From the NCBI GenBank assembly GCA_002436505.1, contig DJML01000018.1, forward strand, positions 1 through 19,544: DNA of 19,544 bases, written 5' to 3'. Positions 8,247 through 15,296 of the stretch are shown here, one piece after another (positions within the stretch are counted from its first letter, which is position 1; each line of letters starts with the position of its first letter). The notes under the pieces are model-generated. The model did not search any database. It was not told where the DNA came from and was given only the letters and a program-made list of their open reading frames with translations. The position numbers were made by a program, and so were the translations under genes. The stretch is from Bacteroidetes bacterium UBA6491 (GTDB lineage Bacteria > Bacteroidota > Bacteroidia > NS11-12g > UBA9320).

Positions 8247-9043
8247 AAAAAATAAAAATTTTAGGGGTCCTGATTTTGCTGGCAACGATCGTTACAGCTC
8301 AACCCGGAAGTAAAGGAGCAAACAGAAAACAGCACATCCATATGCTGGATTCAATGGTAGATCTGTCTGACGAGCAAAAAGCAGAAATTCAGGTCATTCA
8401 GAAGAGCTACAATGGCAAAATGGCTGAGGCCAGAAAATCTGGGGATCATGAATCATTGAAGGGGTTGCATATGTCAATGCAAAAGGAAGTTCATTCTGTA
8501 CTTAATGCAGAACAAAAAGAGAAATTACGTCAGCACAAGATGGAAAAAATGGCAAATATGAAGGCCATGCACGAAGAGATCAGGCAATTGAACCAGGAAC
8601 GGATCAGGCCGGTGATGTCAGAGAAAAGAAAGGAATTTGACCAACAGTTAACTGACGAGGAAAAAGCCGTGATTCATAGGTTAAGGAAGCAAATGAGGAC
8701 CAGGAAAGAACAACATGAAACAGATTCAATGATGATGTTTGGTCCCGGGGAGAGAGTACACATTATGCATCATTTCCCTGAAGAGGTCATGGATGAACTT
8801 CAACCGATAATTGACAGTCACGATACTGCGCTTCAACCGATCGTTGCAGAAATAAAAACACTCCATAAACAATTACAGCCGGAGATCAGGGAGATAAAAG
8901 CGAAATATATGCCGGATGGCCACCAGGGAATGATGAATGAACATGGGAAAAGAAAAGGCATGGCAGATAAAAGAGGAGAAAATATGCAGAGACCTAAAGG
9001 AAACTGGATGGCAGCTTTCTTCTTATTGATGCCGGAGGCATAA
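8243..9043 (+). CDS. Secreted Met/His-rich Spy/CpxP-like protein
   Basis: This 266-residue protein has a signal peptide (1-20, cleavage after TAQ). The mature part is helical and charged, with three LTxxQ-like motifs at about 41-49 (LSDEQKAEI), 87-95 (LNAEQKEKL) and 136-144 (LTDEEKAVI), as in the Spy/CpxP periplasmic chaperones. It is longer than Spy (about 160 residues) and looks like two or more chaperone units in tandem. I count 24 Met and 16 His, many in clusters (DSMMMFG, HIMHHF, GHQGMMNEHG), suggesting metal binding as in ZraP or PcoE-type proteins. It ends in the hydrophobic NWMAAFFLLMPEA, an unusual finish for a soluble protein. Start overlaps the previous gene by 4 nt. Function in envelope stress or metal handling is inferred. 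Confidence 0.8.
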   Translation: MKKIKILGVLILLATIVTAQPGSKGANRKQHIHMLDSMVDLSDEQKAEIQVIQKSYNGKMAEARKSGDHESLKGLHMSMQKEVHSVLNAEQKEKLRQHKMEKMANMKAMHEEIRQLNQERIRPVMSEKRKEFDQQLTDEEKAVIHRLRKQMRTRKEQHETDSMMMFGPGERVHIMHHFPEEVMDELQPIIDSHDTALQPIVAEIKTLHKQLQPEIREIKAKYMPDGHQGMMNEHGKRKGMADKRGENMQRPKGNWMAAFFLLMPEA

Positions 9044-9128
9044 AACCAGGTGGATTTTTCAATTTGCAGTCCTACCGGTAGATAGTATCTCCCATTGTTT
9101 ATTATGAGAAGGTGCTGCCATATATCAG

Positions 9129-9160
9129 TTGCCGATAACGAGACATGATCCGTAATTTTG
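9129..9160 (+). promoter_or_regulatory. Promoter of the yegP-like gene (TTG-N21-TAATTTTG)
   Basis: TTG at 9129-9131 and a perfect TAnnTTTG box (TAATTTTG) at 9153-9160 are 21 nt apart. The box lies 25 nt before the ATG at 9186, which leaves a leader of about 20 nt, unlike the leaderless genes in this window. It separates this gene from the sigma-factor cluster. Confidence 0.6.
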
Positions 9161-9185
9161 AAGGGCAACCAAAAACCCGGACTCA

Positions 9186-9515
9186 ATGTTTGAAGTTTTC
9201 AAAAGTATTAAGAACCGGCAGTTTTATTTCCATCTGAAAGCTAAAAATGGGAAGATCATTCTGGCCAGTGAAGGCTATACCCAGAAGGTCCATGCTATAG
9301 GTGGGACTGAATCAGTTCGTGACCATTCAAAGGATAAGAACGCTTTTAATGAATGCAGGTCAACAGACAGCCGGTATTATTTTAATTTACGTGCTGCCAA
9401 CAATCAGGTCATTGGCACAAGTCAGATGTATTCATCAAAAGAAGGGATGCGGAAAGGGATCAGATCTGTGATGAGAACTGCACCTGAAGCAGTGCTGACA
9501 GATCTGACGGTGTAA
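9186..9515 (+). CDS. YegP-like protein (UPF0339/DUF1508), two repeats
   Basis: A 109-residue protein made of two copies of the DUF1508 motif: FYFHLKAKNGKIILASEGY with a following helix (13-50), and YYFNLRAANNQVIGTSQMY with its helix (64-99). This two-repeat form is the one found in E. coli YegP. The fold is a small beta-alpha unit; the biochemical role is not established. No signal peptide or membrane segment is visible, so it should be cytosolic. It has its own promoter and lies 52 nt before pbpC. The family assignment is confident and the function is open. Confidence 0.85.
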   Translation: MFEVFKSIKNRQFYFHLKAKNGKIILASEGYTQKVHAIGGTESVRDHSKDKNAFNECRSTDSRYYFNLRAANNQVIGTSQMYSSKEGMRKGIRSVMRTAPEAVLTDLTV

Positions 9516-9534
9516 AGAACATTGTAGGAACTGC

Positions 9535-9563
9535 TTTCTGGTAAAGGTTATAATGTAAATTTA
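9535..9563 (+). promoter_or_regulatory. Probable promoter of pbpC (TTTC-N17-TAAATTTA)
   Basis: TAAATTTA at 9556-9563 matches TAnnTTTG except for the last base and ends 4 nt before the GTG at 9568, the same offset as in kynU and the exonuclease gene. The upstream element is weak (TTTC at 9535-9538, 17 nt away). A perfect palindrome covers the -7 box. Confidence 0.45.
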
Positions 9564-9566
9564 CAT
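9553..9566. promoter_or_regulatory. 14-bp perfect palindrome (candidate operator) over the pbpC -7 box
   Basis: ATGTAAATTTACAT at 9553-9566 is its own reverse complement. It overlaps the entire proposed -7 element and ends 2 nt from the GTG start. A dimeric regulator bound here would block both promoter and start codon. It is AT-rich, so chance is possible. Confidence 0.4.
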
Positions 9567-9567
9567 C

Positions 9568-11859
9568 GTGAAGAAAGCAGGTATCAGATCGCTTTATCTC
9601 AAATGGCGAAAAAGAGCAGTTTTGTTCTTTTTTATTGTTTTTGCAGCCTGGTATATCTTTTGTCTGCCTGCAGAATTATTTACTGATCCTACATCTACAA
9701 TTGTTAATGACGCTAGAGGGGATCTATTGGCAGCAATGATATCCGACGACGATCAGTGGCATTTCCCGGCAGGTGATTCGGTATCGGAAAAATATAGAGT
9801 TGCCCTGTTAGAATTTGAAGACAGGAACTTTTATAAACACATTGGCATCAGTTTCAGAGGTCTCGCCAGGGCAGTTGTGCAAAATATTAAGAAACGAAAA
9901 CTGGTTAGCGGAGGAAGCACCATTTCCATGCAGGTGATAAGAATGCATCGCAAACGGACTGGTCGCAATATTCTTGACAAATTATATGAAATGGTCCTTG
10001 CCACAAGGCTTGAGATAGCCTTTTCAAAGAATGAGATATTGCAGATGTACGCAGCGCATGCCCCTTTGGGAGGAAATGTTATTGGCATCGAGGCAGCATC
10101 GTGGCGTTATTTTGGCGGAAACTCTCATAAGCTTACCTGGGCCCAGGCAGCGACCCTTGCGGTATTGCCCAATTCACCAGCATTGATACACCCTGGTAGA
10201 AATCGATCGGCTTTGAGGTCAAAACGTGACAGGTTATTAAAGAGGCTCCTTGATGAAGAATACCTCTCAGAAATTGATTACGAGCTTGCTGTGGCGGAGC
10301 CACTTCCTGAAAAGCCACTTCCGATTCCGCAGGAAGCCTACCACTTGTTGCAACACGAAACCAATATGGGAAGAAAAGGTCAGCGTATCGAAACAGGAAT
10401 GAATGGCTTCCTTCAACGACGGATCAATGAAATAGCGCGCATTCATTATGAGAGGAACAGGCAGAATGAGATCCATAATCTGGGTGCGCTGGTTTTAGAT
10501 GTTCACAGTGGGGAATGTCTGGCTTATGTGGGGAACAGTGATTGTCCTCCTGACAGAGGGGTCTCAGTTGATATGATCAGGGCTGAGAGAAGTTCGGGCA
10601 GTATTTTAAAACCTTTTTTGTATGCACACATGTTGGAGTCCGGAGAACTATCCCCTGCCATGTTACTAATGGATGTTCCAACCCGTATTTCTGGTTATTC
10701 GCCTGAAAATTACAACAAGCGTTACGAGGGAATGGTTCGGGCTGATATGGCTTTGGCCAGATCGTTGAACATTCCCGCGGTCAGACAATTGATGCAACAT
10801 GGTGTGCCAAGGTTCAAGGATGAGTTATTAAGAATGGGAATGACAACGCTTCACCGCCCCGCTCAGGACTACGGTCTATCGCTAATTTTAGGAGGTGCAG
10901 AGGTCAGTTTATGGGATCTGGCCGGGATGTACCGGGCGATGGCAGCTCGTTTGAACGGGAATGACTCAATTCCGGCTGGAGATCTGAGCATAGGATCCGT
11001 CTATCTTACCATGTCGGCAATGACAAGAGTAATTCGGCCGGGACTAGAAGGGAATTGGGCATTGTTTGAGAATAACAGGAGAGTAGCATGGAAGACAGGA
11101 ACTTCATTTGGAGCTAGGGATGCATGGGCCATAGGTGTCACTCCGGATTTTGTTGTTGCTGTTTGGGTAGGAAACGCAAATGGTGAAGGCAGGCCTGGCC
11201 TTTCCGGATTTGAATATGCCGCACCTCTCTTATTCGATATTTACAATTCATTGCCTCAAACAGGCTGGTTCCATCGTCCGGAACGGCACATGAAGCAATA
11301 CGTTCTCTGTTCAAGATCCGGTTACCGAAAGGGTCCGGAATGCGAGGATGGAATAAATTCATGGTTGCCACAAACTGGTGATAGGCTGCCGGTGTGCCCT
11401 TACCATACTACCATACATTTAAGCCAGGATAAGCAGTTTCGTGTATGGTCGGATTGTTACCCGGTATGGGAAATGGTCCATGAAAAAAGATTTGTCCTGC
11501 CTCCGGTGGCTGAGAAATATTATATCCCTCATCATCCGGATTACAGGTCGCTGGAAAGACTTCACCCTGCTTGCAGAGAAGCAGATCAAATGCCTTTTGA
11601 CATTGTTTACCCCAAGCAGGACGTAGAGGTGTTTATTCCTGTAAATCAGGATGGGAGTAAAGGAAAAGCTGTTTTCGAAGCAGTTCATAAAGATCCGGGC
11701 GCCATATTGTATTGGCATCTTGATGATATCTACCTTGGCCAGACCAAGGGATTTCATCAAATTGAAGTTAGACCGGGACAAGGGATACACCGGTTAGTAG
11801 TCACCGACCAGCAAGGCATAAGGGAAGAAAGAAAATTTGAGGTTTTATCGGCAGAGTAG
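9568..11859 (+). CDS. pbpC: Penicillin-binding protein 1C (bifunctional transglycosylase/transpeptidase)
   Basis: A 763-residue class A penicillin-binding protein that polymerises and crosslinks peptidoglycan at the outer face of the inner membrane. It has a cytoplasmic basic N-terminus and one TM segment (about 16-34). The GT51 glycosyltransferase domain (about 60-240) has catalytic Glu84 in EDRNFYKH and the GGSTISMQ motif at 115-122. The transpeptidase domain (about 300-560) has SxxK (Ser345, Lys348 in SGSILKPF), SLN (399-401) and KTGTS (509-513). The C-terminal part (about 670-760) fits the BiPBP_C module that marks PBP1C. All catalytic motifs are intact. The start is GTG; no in-frame ATG lies nearby. 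Upstream is yegP on the same strand; it ends 5 bp from the convergent fabH-like gene. Confidence 0.95.
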   Translation: MKKAGIRSLYLKWRKRAVLFFFIVFAAWYIFCLPAELFTDPTSTIVNDARGDLLAAMISDDDQWHFPAGDSVSEKYRVALLEFEDRNFYKHIGISFRGLARAVVQNIKKRKLVSGGSTISMQVIRMHRKRTGRNILDKLYEMVLATRLEIAFSKNEILQMYAAHAPLGGNVIGIEAASWRYFGGNSHKLTWAQAATLAVLPNSPALIHPGRNRSALRSKRDRLLKRLLDEEYLSEIDYELAVAEPLPEKPLPIPQEAYHLLQHETNMGRKGQRIETGMNGFLQRRINEIARIHYERNRQNEIHNLGALVLDVHSGECLAYVGNSDCPPDRGVSVDMIRAERSSGSILKPFLYAHMLESGELSPAMLLMDVPTRISGYSPENYNKRYEGMVRADMALARSLNIPAVRQLMQHGVPRFKDELLRMGMTTLHRPAQDYGLSLILGGAEVSLWDLAGMYRAMAARLNGNDSIPAGDLSIGSVYLTMSAMTRVIRPGLEGNWALFENNRRVAWKTGTSFGARDAWAIGVTPDFVVAVWVGNANGEGRPGLSGFEYAAPLLFDIYNSLPQTGWFHRPERHMKQYVLCSRSGYRKGPECEDGINSWLPQTGDRLPVCPYHTTIHLSQDKQFRVWSDCYPVWEMVHEKRFVLPPVAEKYYIPHHPDYRSLERLHPACREADQMPFDIVYPKQDVEVFIPVNQDGSKGKAVFEAVHKDPGAILYWHLDDIYLGQTKGFHQIEVRPGQGIHRLVVTDQQGIREERKFEVLSAE

Positions 11860-11864
11860 TCCCT

Positions 11865-12869
11865 TTACCAACGAATCAGGGCACTGGCCCACGTAAACCC
11901 GCTGCCAAAAGCTGCCAGGCAAACTAGATCACCTTTCTTTATTTTTCCTTCATTAAGGGCCTCCGTTAATGCAATAGGAATTGATGCGGCGGTTGTGTTC
12001 CCGTAACGTTGAATGTTGTTATAGACCTGGTCATCATTCAGTTTCATGGTTCGCTGAACGAACTGTGAAATACGCAGGTTGGCCTGATGAGGTATAAGCA
12101 TGTCAATATCCTGAGGAGTATAGCCGTTCTGCTGCAGAGCTTCCATGATTACCTCAGGGAATCGGGTAACCGCATGTTTGAAAACAAAGTTCCCGTTCAT
12201 GTGTGGATAGTACGAAATATCACTCGGGTCATGTTCCTTCATAATGGTATCTACCCATCTGGAAGTAGCCGGACTAAGGAGTGCAAGCTCTTTTGCATGC
12301 TTGCCTTCAGCGTGCAGGTGAGTTGACAAAATTCCTCGGTTTTCGTCCTCAGTAGCGCATACTACCGCGGCACCGGCACCATCACCAAAGATCACGGACA
12401 CTCCTCTTCCCCTTGTGGTCTTATCCAGACCTCCTGAATGAAGTTCAGAGCCTATCACAAGAATATTTTTATACATTCCGGTACGTATGTACTGGTCAGC
12501 AATGGACAGTCCATAGACGAACCCTGAGCACTGATTACGTATGTCAAGAGCGCCAATAGGAGGTAGATCTAGGGCCTCCTGAATTGTAACACCCGGGCCC
12601 GGGAAATAGTAATCAGGACTAAGGGTCGCGAAAATGATGAAATCAATTTCGTCCTTGCTGATGCCGGCGTTCTCAATGGCCATTTTTGCCGCTTTGAACC
12701 CCATGCCTGAAGTAGAATCTTCACCTGGGATCACCCATCTTCTTTCCTTGATGCCGGTTCTTTCTGTGATCCATTCATCGTTAGTTTCCATCAGTTTCTC
12801 CAAGTCCTGATTGGTAACGATGTTATCAGGGACATAAAATCCCATCCCGGAAATGATTGACCTGCTCAT
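11865..12869 (-). CDS. fabH: 3-oxoacyl-ACP synthase III (FabH-like)
   Basis: A 334-residue thiolase-fold enzyme. FabH condenses acetyl-CoA with malonyl-ACP to start fatty-acid synthesis. The Cys-His-Asn triad is intact: Cys114 in RNQCSGF, His261 in IPHQANLR and Asn291 in RYGNTTAASIP; FGDGAGA is at 161-167. The residues before the Cys (DIRNQ) differ from the usual DVNAA of housekeeping FabH, so this may be a paralogue with another acyl or acceptor preference, such as a specialised lipid. I chose ATG at 12869 over the TTG at 12884 because the result aligns with the family N-terminus and the proposed -7 box covers the TTG. It follows recQ on the same strand with a 131-nt gap and its own candidate promoter. 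Confidence 0.93.
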   Translation of the reverse strand: MSRSIISGMGFYVPDNIVTNQDLEKLMETNDEWITERTGIKERRWVIPGEDSTSGMGFKAAKMAIENAGISKDEIDFIIFATLSPDYYFPGPGVTIQEALDLPPIGALDIRNQCSGFVYGLSIADQYIRTGMYKNILVIGSELHSGGLDKTTRGRGVSVIFGDGAGAAVVCATEDENRGILSTHLHAEGKHAKELALLSPATSRWVDTIMKEHDPSDISYYPHMNGNFVFKHAVTRFPEVIMEALQQNGYTPQDIDMLIPHQANLRISQFVQRTMKLNDDQVYNNIQRYGNTTAASIPIALTEALNEGKIKKGDLVCLAAFGSGFTWASALIRW

Positions 12870-12881
12870 TTTTCTTTTTTG

Positions 12882-12911
12882 CAATTTAGCTTAAAAAATA
12901 TGTTAGAGCAA
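12882..12911 (-). promoter_or_regulatory. Candidate promoter of fabH (TTG-N20-TAAATTG)
   Basis: On the minus strand, TTG (12911-12909) is followed after 20 nt by TAAATTG (12888-12882), a near match to TAnnTTTG lacking one T. It lies 12 nt before the ATG at 12869. It agrees with fabH being transcribed apart from recQ. Confidence 0.4.
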
Positions 12912-13000
12912 TACAGATAATAAGGCTAAATTAACTCAATGGCAGCTTGCAGGCTTGTTTGCCTGATCATTTTGAATAAAATAGAAAAGTTGGGGCTAAA

Positions 13001-15193
13001 TTAGTTTGCCACTTCAGAAATAAAATGAATGCGAAATAGTTGCATCTCATCGTGGCTGAACTCTCCGTCGAACTCATCAACCGCCGCATCAAGATCATTG
13101 TCTTCTGTATTTCTGAAATAATCGAAGATCTCGTCCTGAACCTCTTCGTCAATTAGTTCATCTACATAAGGAAGAATATCAAGTTTAGTCCCTGAATAAA
13201 CAATGTTCTCAATTTCATTCAACAGGTCAGACAATGACATGCCATTTGATTTAGCGATATCATCCAGGTTCACTTTTTTATCAATATTCTGGATAATAGA
13301 GATCTTCTTACCTGATTTATTTACGACAGATTTTAATATAAGGTCATCCGGTCTTTCTATGTCGTTTTCCTCGACATAGTTCTCGATAAGTTCAATGAAC
13401 GGTTTCCCATATTTCTTTGCTTTGTTTTTTCCAACGCCTGAAATGTTCTCAAGTTCGTCCAGAGAGATCGGAAACTTGGTCGCCATATCTTCAAGTGAAG
13501 ACTCCTGAAAAATTACATATGGGGGCAGGTTCATCTTACGGGCTACATCACGTTGCAGTTCCTTTAGCATGCCGTATAGTTCTTCGTCATGCATTGATTC
13601 TATTTGTACGTTATCGATTTCATCGTCTTTAACGTACTCATATTCGGTATCAACTGCCATTTTTATCTCCGATGGGGATGCAATGAAGTTAATGCCTTTT
13701 TCGGTGATGCTGAGCAGTCCGTAGGATTCAATATTTTTACTAATCCGGTCTTCCAGAAGGTGCATTCTTACCACACTTTTCCAGAAAACGTCCGGTTTGT
13801 TCTTTCCTATTCCAAACAGAGGGGACCTGTCATGTTCATAAGCCTTTGTTTCAACGGTAGATTTTCCCGCAAGGACATTCACTACATGATCGATCGCTAC
13901 TTTGCCATCGGTGAGTTCAACCACTTTAAGTGCATTCACGGCTTGATCGGTAACAACCTCTAATTTTTTCGGATGGCGGCAATTGTCACACATTTTATGG
14001 CAGTCCTTTTGCTCAAAGGTCTCTCCAAAATAATGCAGAAGTAGTTTTCTTCTGCACTGCGAAGATTCTGAGAAGGAGGCCATTTCTGCTATCAGCTGAG
14101 TTCCTATTTCCCTTTCAGCAACATTTCGGTCCTTCAGGAATTTTTCAAGTTTTTCAGTGTCATTCGGATTAAAGAACAGGATACAATCTCCGTCAAGGCC
14201 ATCTCTTCCTGCTCTTCCGGTCTCCTGGTAATATCCTTCCAGCGATTTCGGAACATCGTAATGGATCACAAACCGAACGTCAGGTTTATCAATACCCATT
14301 CCGAAGGCAATTGTTGCAACGATCACATCCGCCTCTTCCATAAGGAATTTATCCTGATGGCTTGACCTTGTTTTTGAGTCCAGCCCGGCATGATAAGGTA
14401 GTGCTTTAATATTATTGGCTTGAAGGATCTCAGCTATTTCCTCAACCTTTTTCCTGCTCAGGCAGTAAATGATGCCTGACTTGCCTTTTCTCTGATTAAT
14501 GATCTGCAGGATCTCTTTCAGTGTGTTCGCTTTTTTCCCTTTCGCTCTGACCTCGTAATATAAATTGGATCTGTTGAAAGAGGATTTGAATACTATGGCG
14601 TCGGCCATCGAAAGGTTTTTCTGAATATCTGACTGCACCTTTGGTGTAGCGGTAGCAGTAAGTGCCACCATTGGTACGTCGTCTATTGCTTTGATGATCT
14701 GTTTTATCCTTCGGTACTCAGGCCTGAAATCATGTCCCCATTCAGAGATACAATGTGCTTCATCAACGGCAACAAAAGAAACCTTCACCTGTTTCAGGAA
14801 ATCTATGGTTTCATCTTTTTTTAATGTTTCCGGTGCCACGTATAACATTTTCGTTTTACCCTCTGATACGTCGTCCATCACCTTTTTGGACTGTGTTTTA
14901 GAAAGAGATGAATTAAGAAAATGAGCTACTGCGTCACTTTCACCAAAACCGCGAATGGCATCAACCTGATTTTTCATAAGGGCAATAAGCGGAGAAATGA
15001 TTATTGCCGTTCCTTCTTTCATAAGAGCCGGCAGCTGATAGCAAAGTGATTTGCCGGCACCAGTGGGCATGATCACAAAACAATCCTTCCCTTCCATTAT
15101 GGCCTGGATCACTTTTTCCTGATTCCCTTTGAAAGAATCAAATCCAAAGAATTCCTTTAACCCTTTTTTTAAATCCGTTGCCTGTCCTATCAT
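13001..15193 (-). CDS. recQ: ATP-dependent DNA helicase RecQ
   Basis: A 730-residue superfamily 2 helicase that unwinds DNA 3'-5' in recombination and fork repair. Visible parts are the motif 0 Gln in FKGNQ (21-25), Walker A PTGAGKS (43-49), DEAH (144-147), the aromatic-rich loop HCISEWGHDFRPEY (147-160), TATATPK (179-185), QETGRAGRDG (323-332), the zinc Cys set 380, 398, 402 and 405, a winged-helix RQC region (about 410-520) and an HRDC domain (about 536-610). An acidic tail follows (about 640-730), longer than in E. coli RecQ (about 610 residues) but common in Bacteroidota. Start ATG at 15193. It is divergent from kdsD and precedes fabH. Confidence 0.96.
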   Translation of the reverse strand: MIGQATDLKKGLKEFFGFDSFKGNQEKVIQAIMEGKDCFVIMPTGAGKSLCYQLPALMKEGTAIIISPLIALMKNQVDAIRGFGESDAVAHFLNSSLSKTQSKKVMDDVSEGKTKMLYVAPETLKKDETIDFLKQVKVSFVAVDEAHCISEWGHDFRPEYRRIKQIIKAIDDVPMVALTATATPKVQSDIQKNLSMADAIVFKSSFNRSNLYYEVRAKGKKANTLKEILQIINQRKGKSGIIYCLSRKKVEEIAEILQANNIKALPYHAGLDSKTRSSHQDKFLMEEADVIVATIAFGMGIDKPDVRFVIHYDVPKSLEGYYQETGRAGRDGLDGDCILFFNPNDTEKLEKFLKDRNVAEREIGTQLIAEMASFSESSQCRRKLLLHYFGETFEQKDCHKMCDNCRHPKKLEVVTDQAVNALKVVELTDGKVAIDHVVNVLAGKSTVETKAYEHDRSPLFGIGKNKPDVFWKSVVRMHLLEDRISKNIESYGLLSITEKGINFIASPSEIKMAVDTEYEYVKDDEIDNVQIESMHDEELYGMLKELQRDVARKMNLPPYVIFQESSLEDMATKFPISLDELENISGVGKNKAKKYGKPFIELIENYVEENDIERPDDLILKSVVNKSGKKISIIQNIDKKVNLDDIAKSNGMSLSDLLNEIENIVYSGTKLDILPYVDELIDEEVQDEIFDYFRNTEDNDLDAAVDEFDGEFSHDEMQLFRIHFISEVAN

Positions 15194-15197
15194 ACCT

Positions 15198-15205
15198 CAA
15201 TATAA
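15198..15205 (-). promoter_or_regulatory. Weak -7-like element (TTATATTG) of recQ
   Basis: On the minus strand TTATATTG matches TAnnTTTG at 6 of 8 positions (both N positions counted) and ends 4 nt before the recQ ATG, the same offset as at the leaderless genes. There is no TTG at a suitable distance. The position makes it notable, but the sequence is weak. Confidence 0.25.
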
Positions 15206-15249
15206 CGAAACTAATATATGGTTTATATGCCTTACTAAAGTAACAAATC

Positions 15250-15281
15250 TTTCAAATTCTCGTGCAAAAAATTTTATTTTG
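15250..15281 (+). promoter_or_regulatory. Candidate promoter of the kdsD operon (TTTC-N20-TTATTTTG)
   Basis: TTATTTTG at 15274-15281 is one base off TAnnTTTG, with a weak TTTC at 15250-15253. Transcription would start near 15286, which leaves about 11 nt before the TTG at 15297. Confidence 0.35.
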
Positions 15282-15296
15282 CGCCAAATAGAAGCC

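Noticed and set aside
9072..9081. 10-bp palindrome CTACCGGTAG upstream of the yegP-like gene
   Set aside because: Short, not positioned on the promoter boxes, no second copy; likely chance.
12870..12884. TTG start for fabH five codons upstream
   Set aside because: MQKRK is not a family feature, and the TTG is part of the candidate -7 box; ATG at 12869 fits FabH N-termini.
12950..12965. Inverted repeat CAGGC-TTGTTT-GCCTG between recQ and fabH as a terminator
   Set aside because: Only a 5-bp stem and no U-run on the transcribed (minus) strand; not supportable as a terminator.
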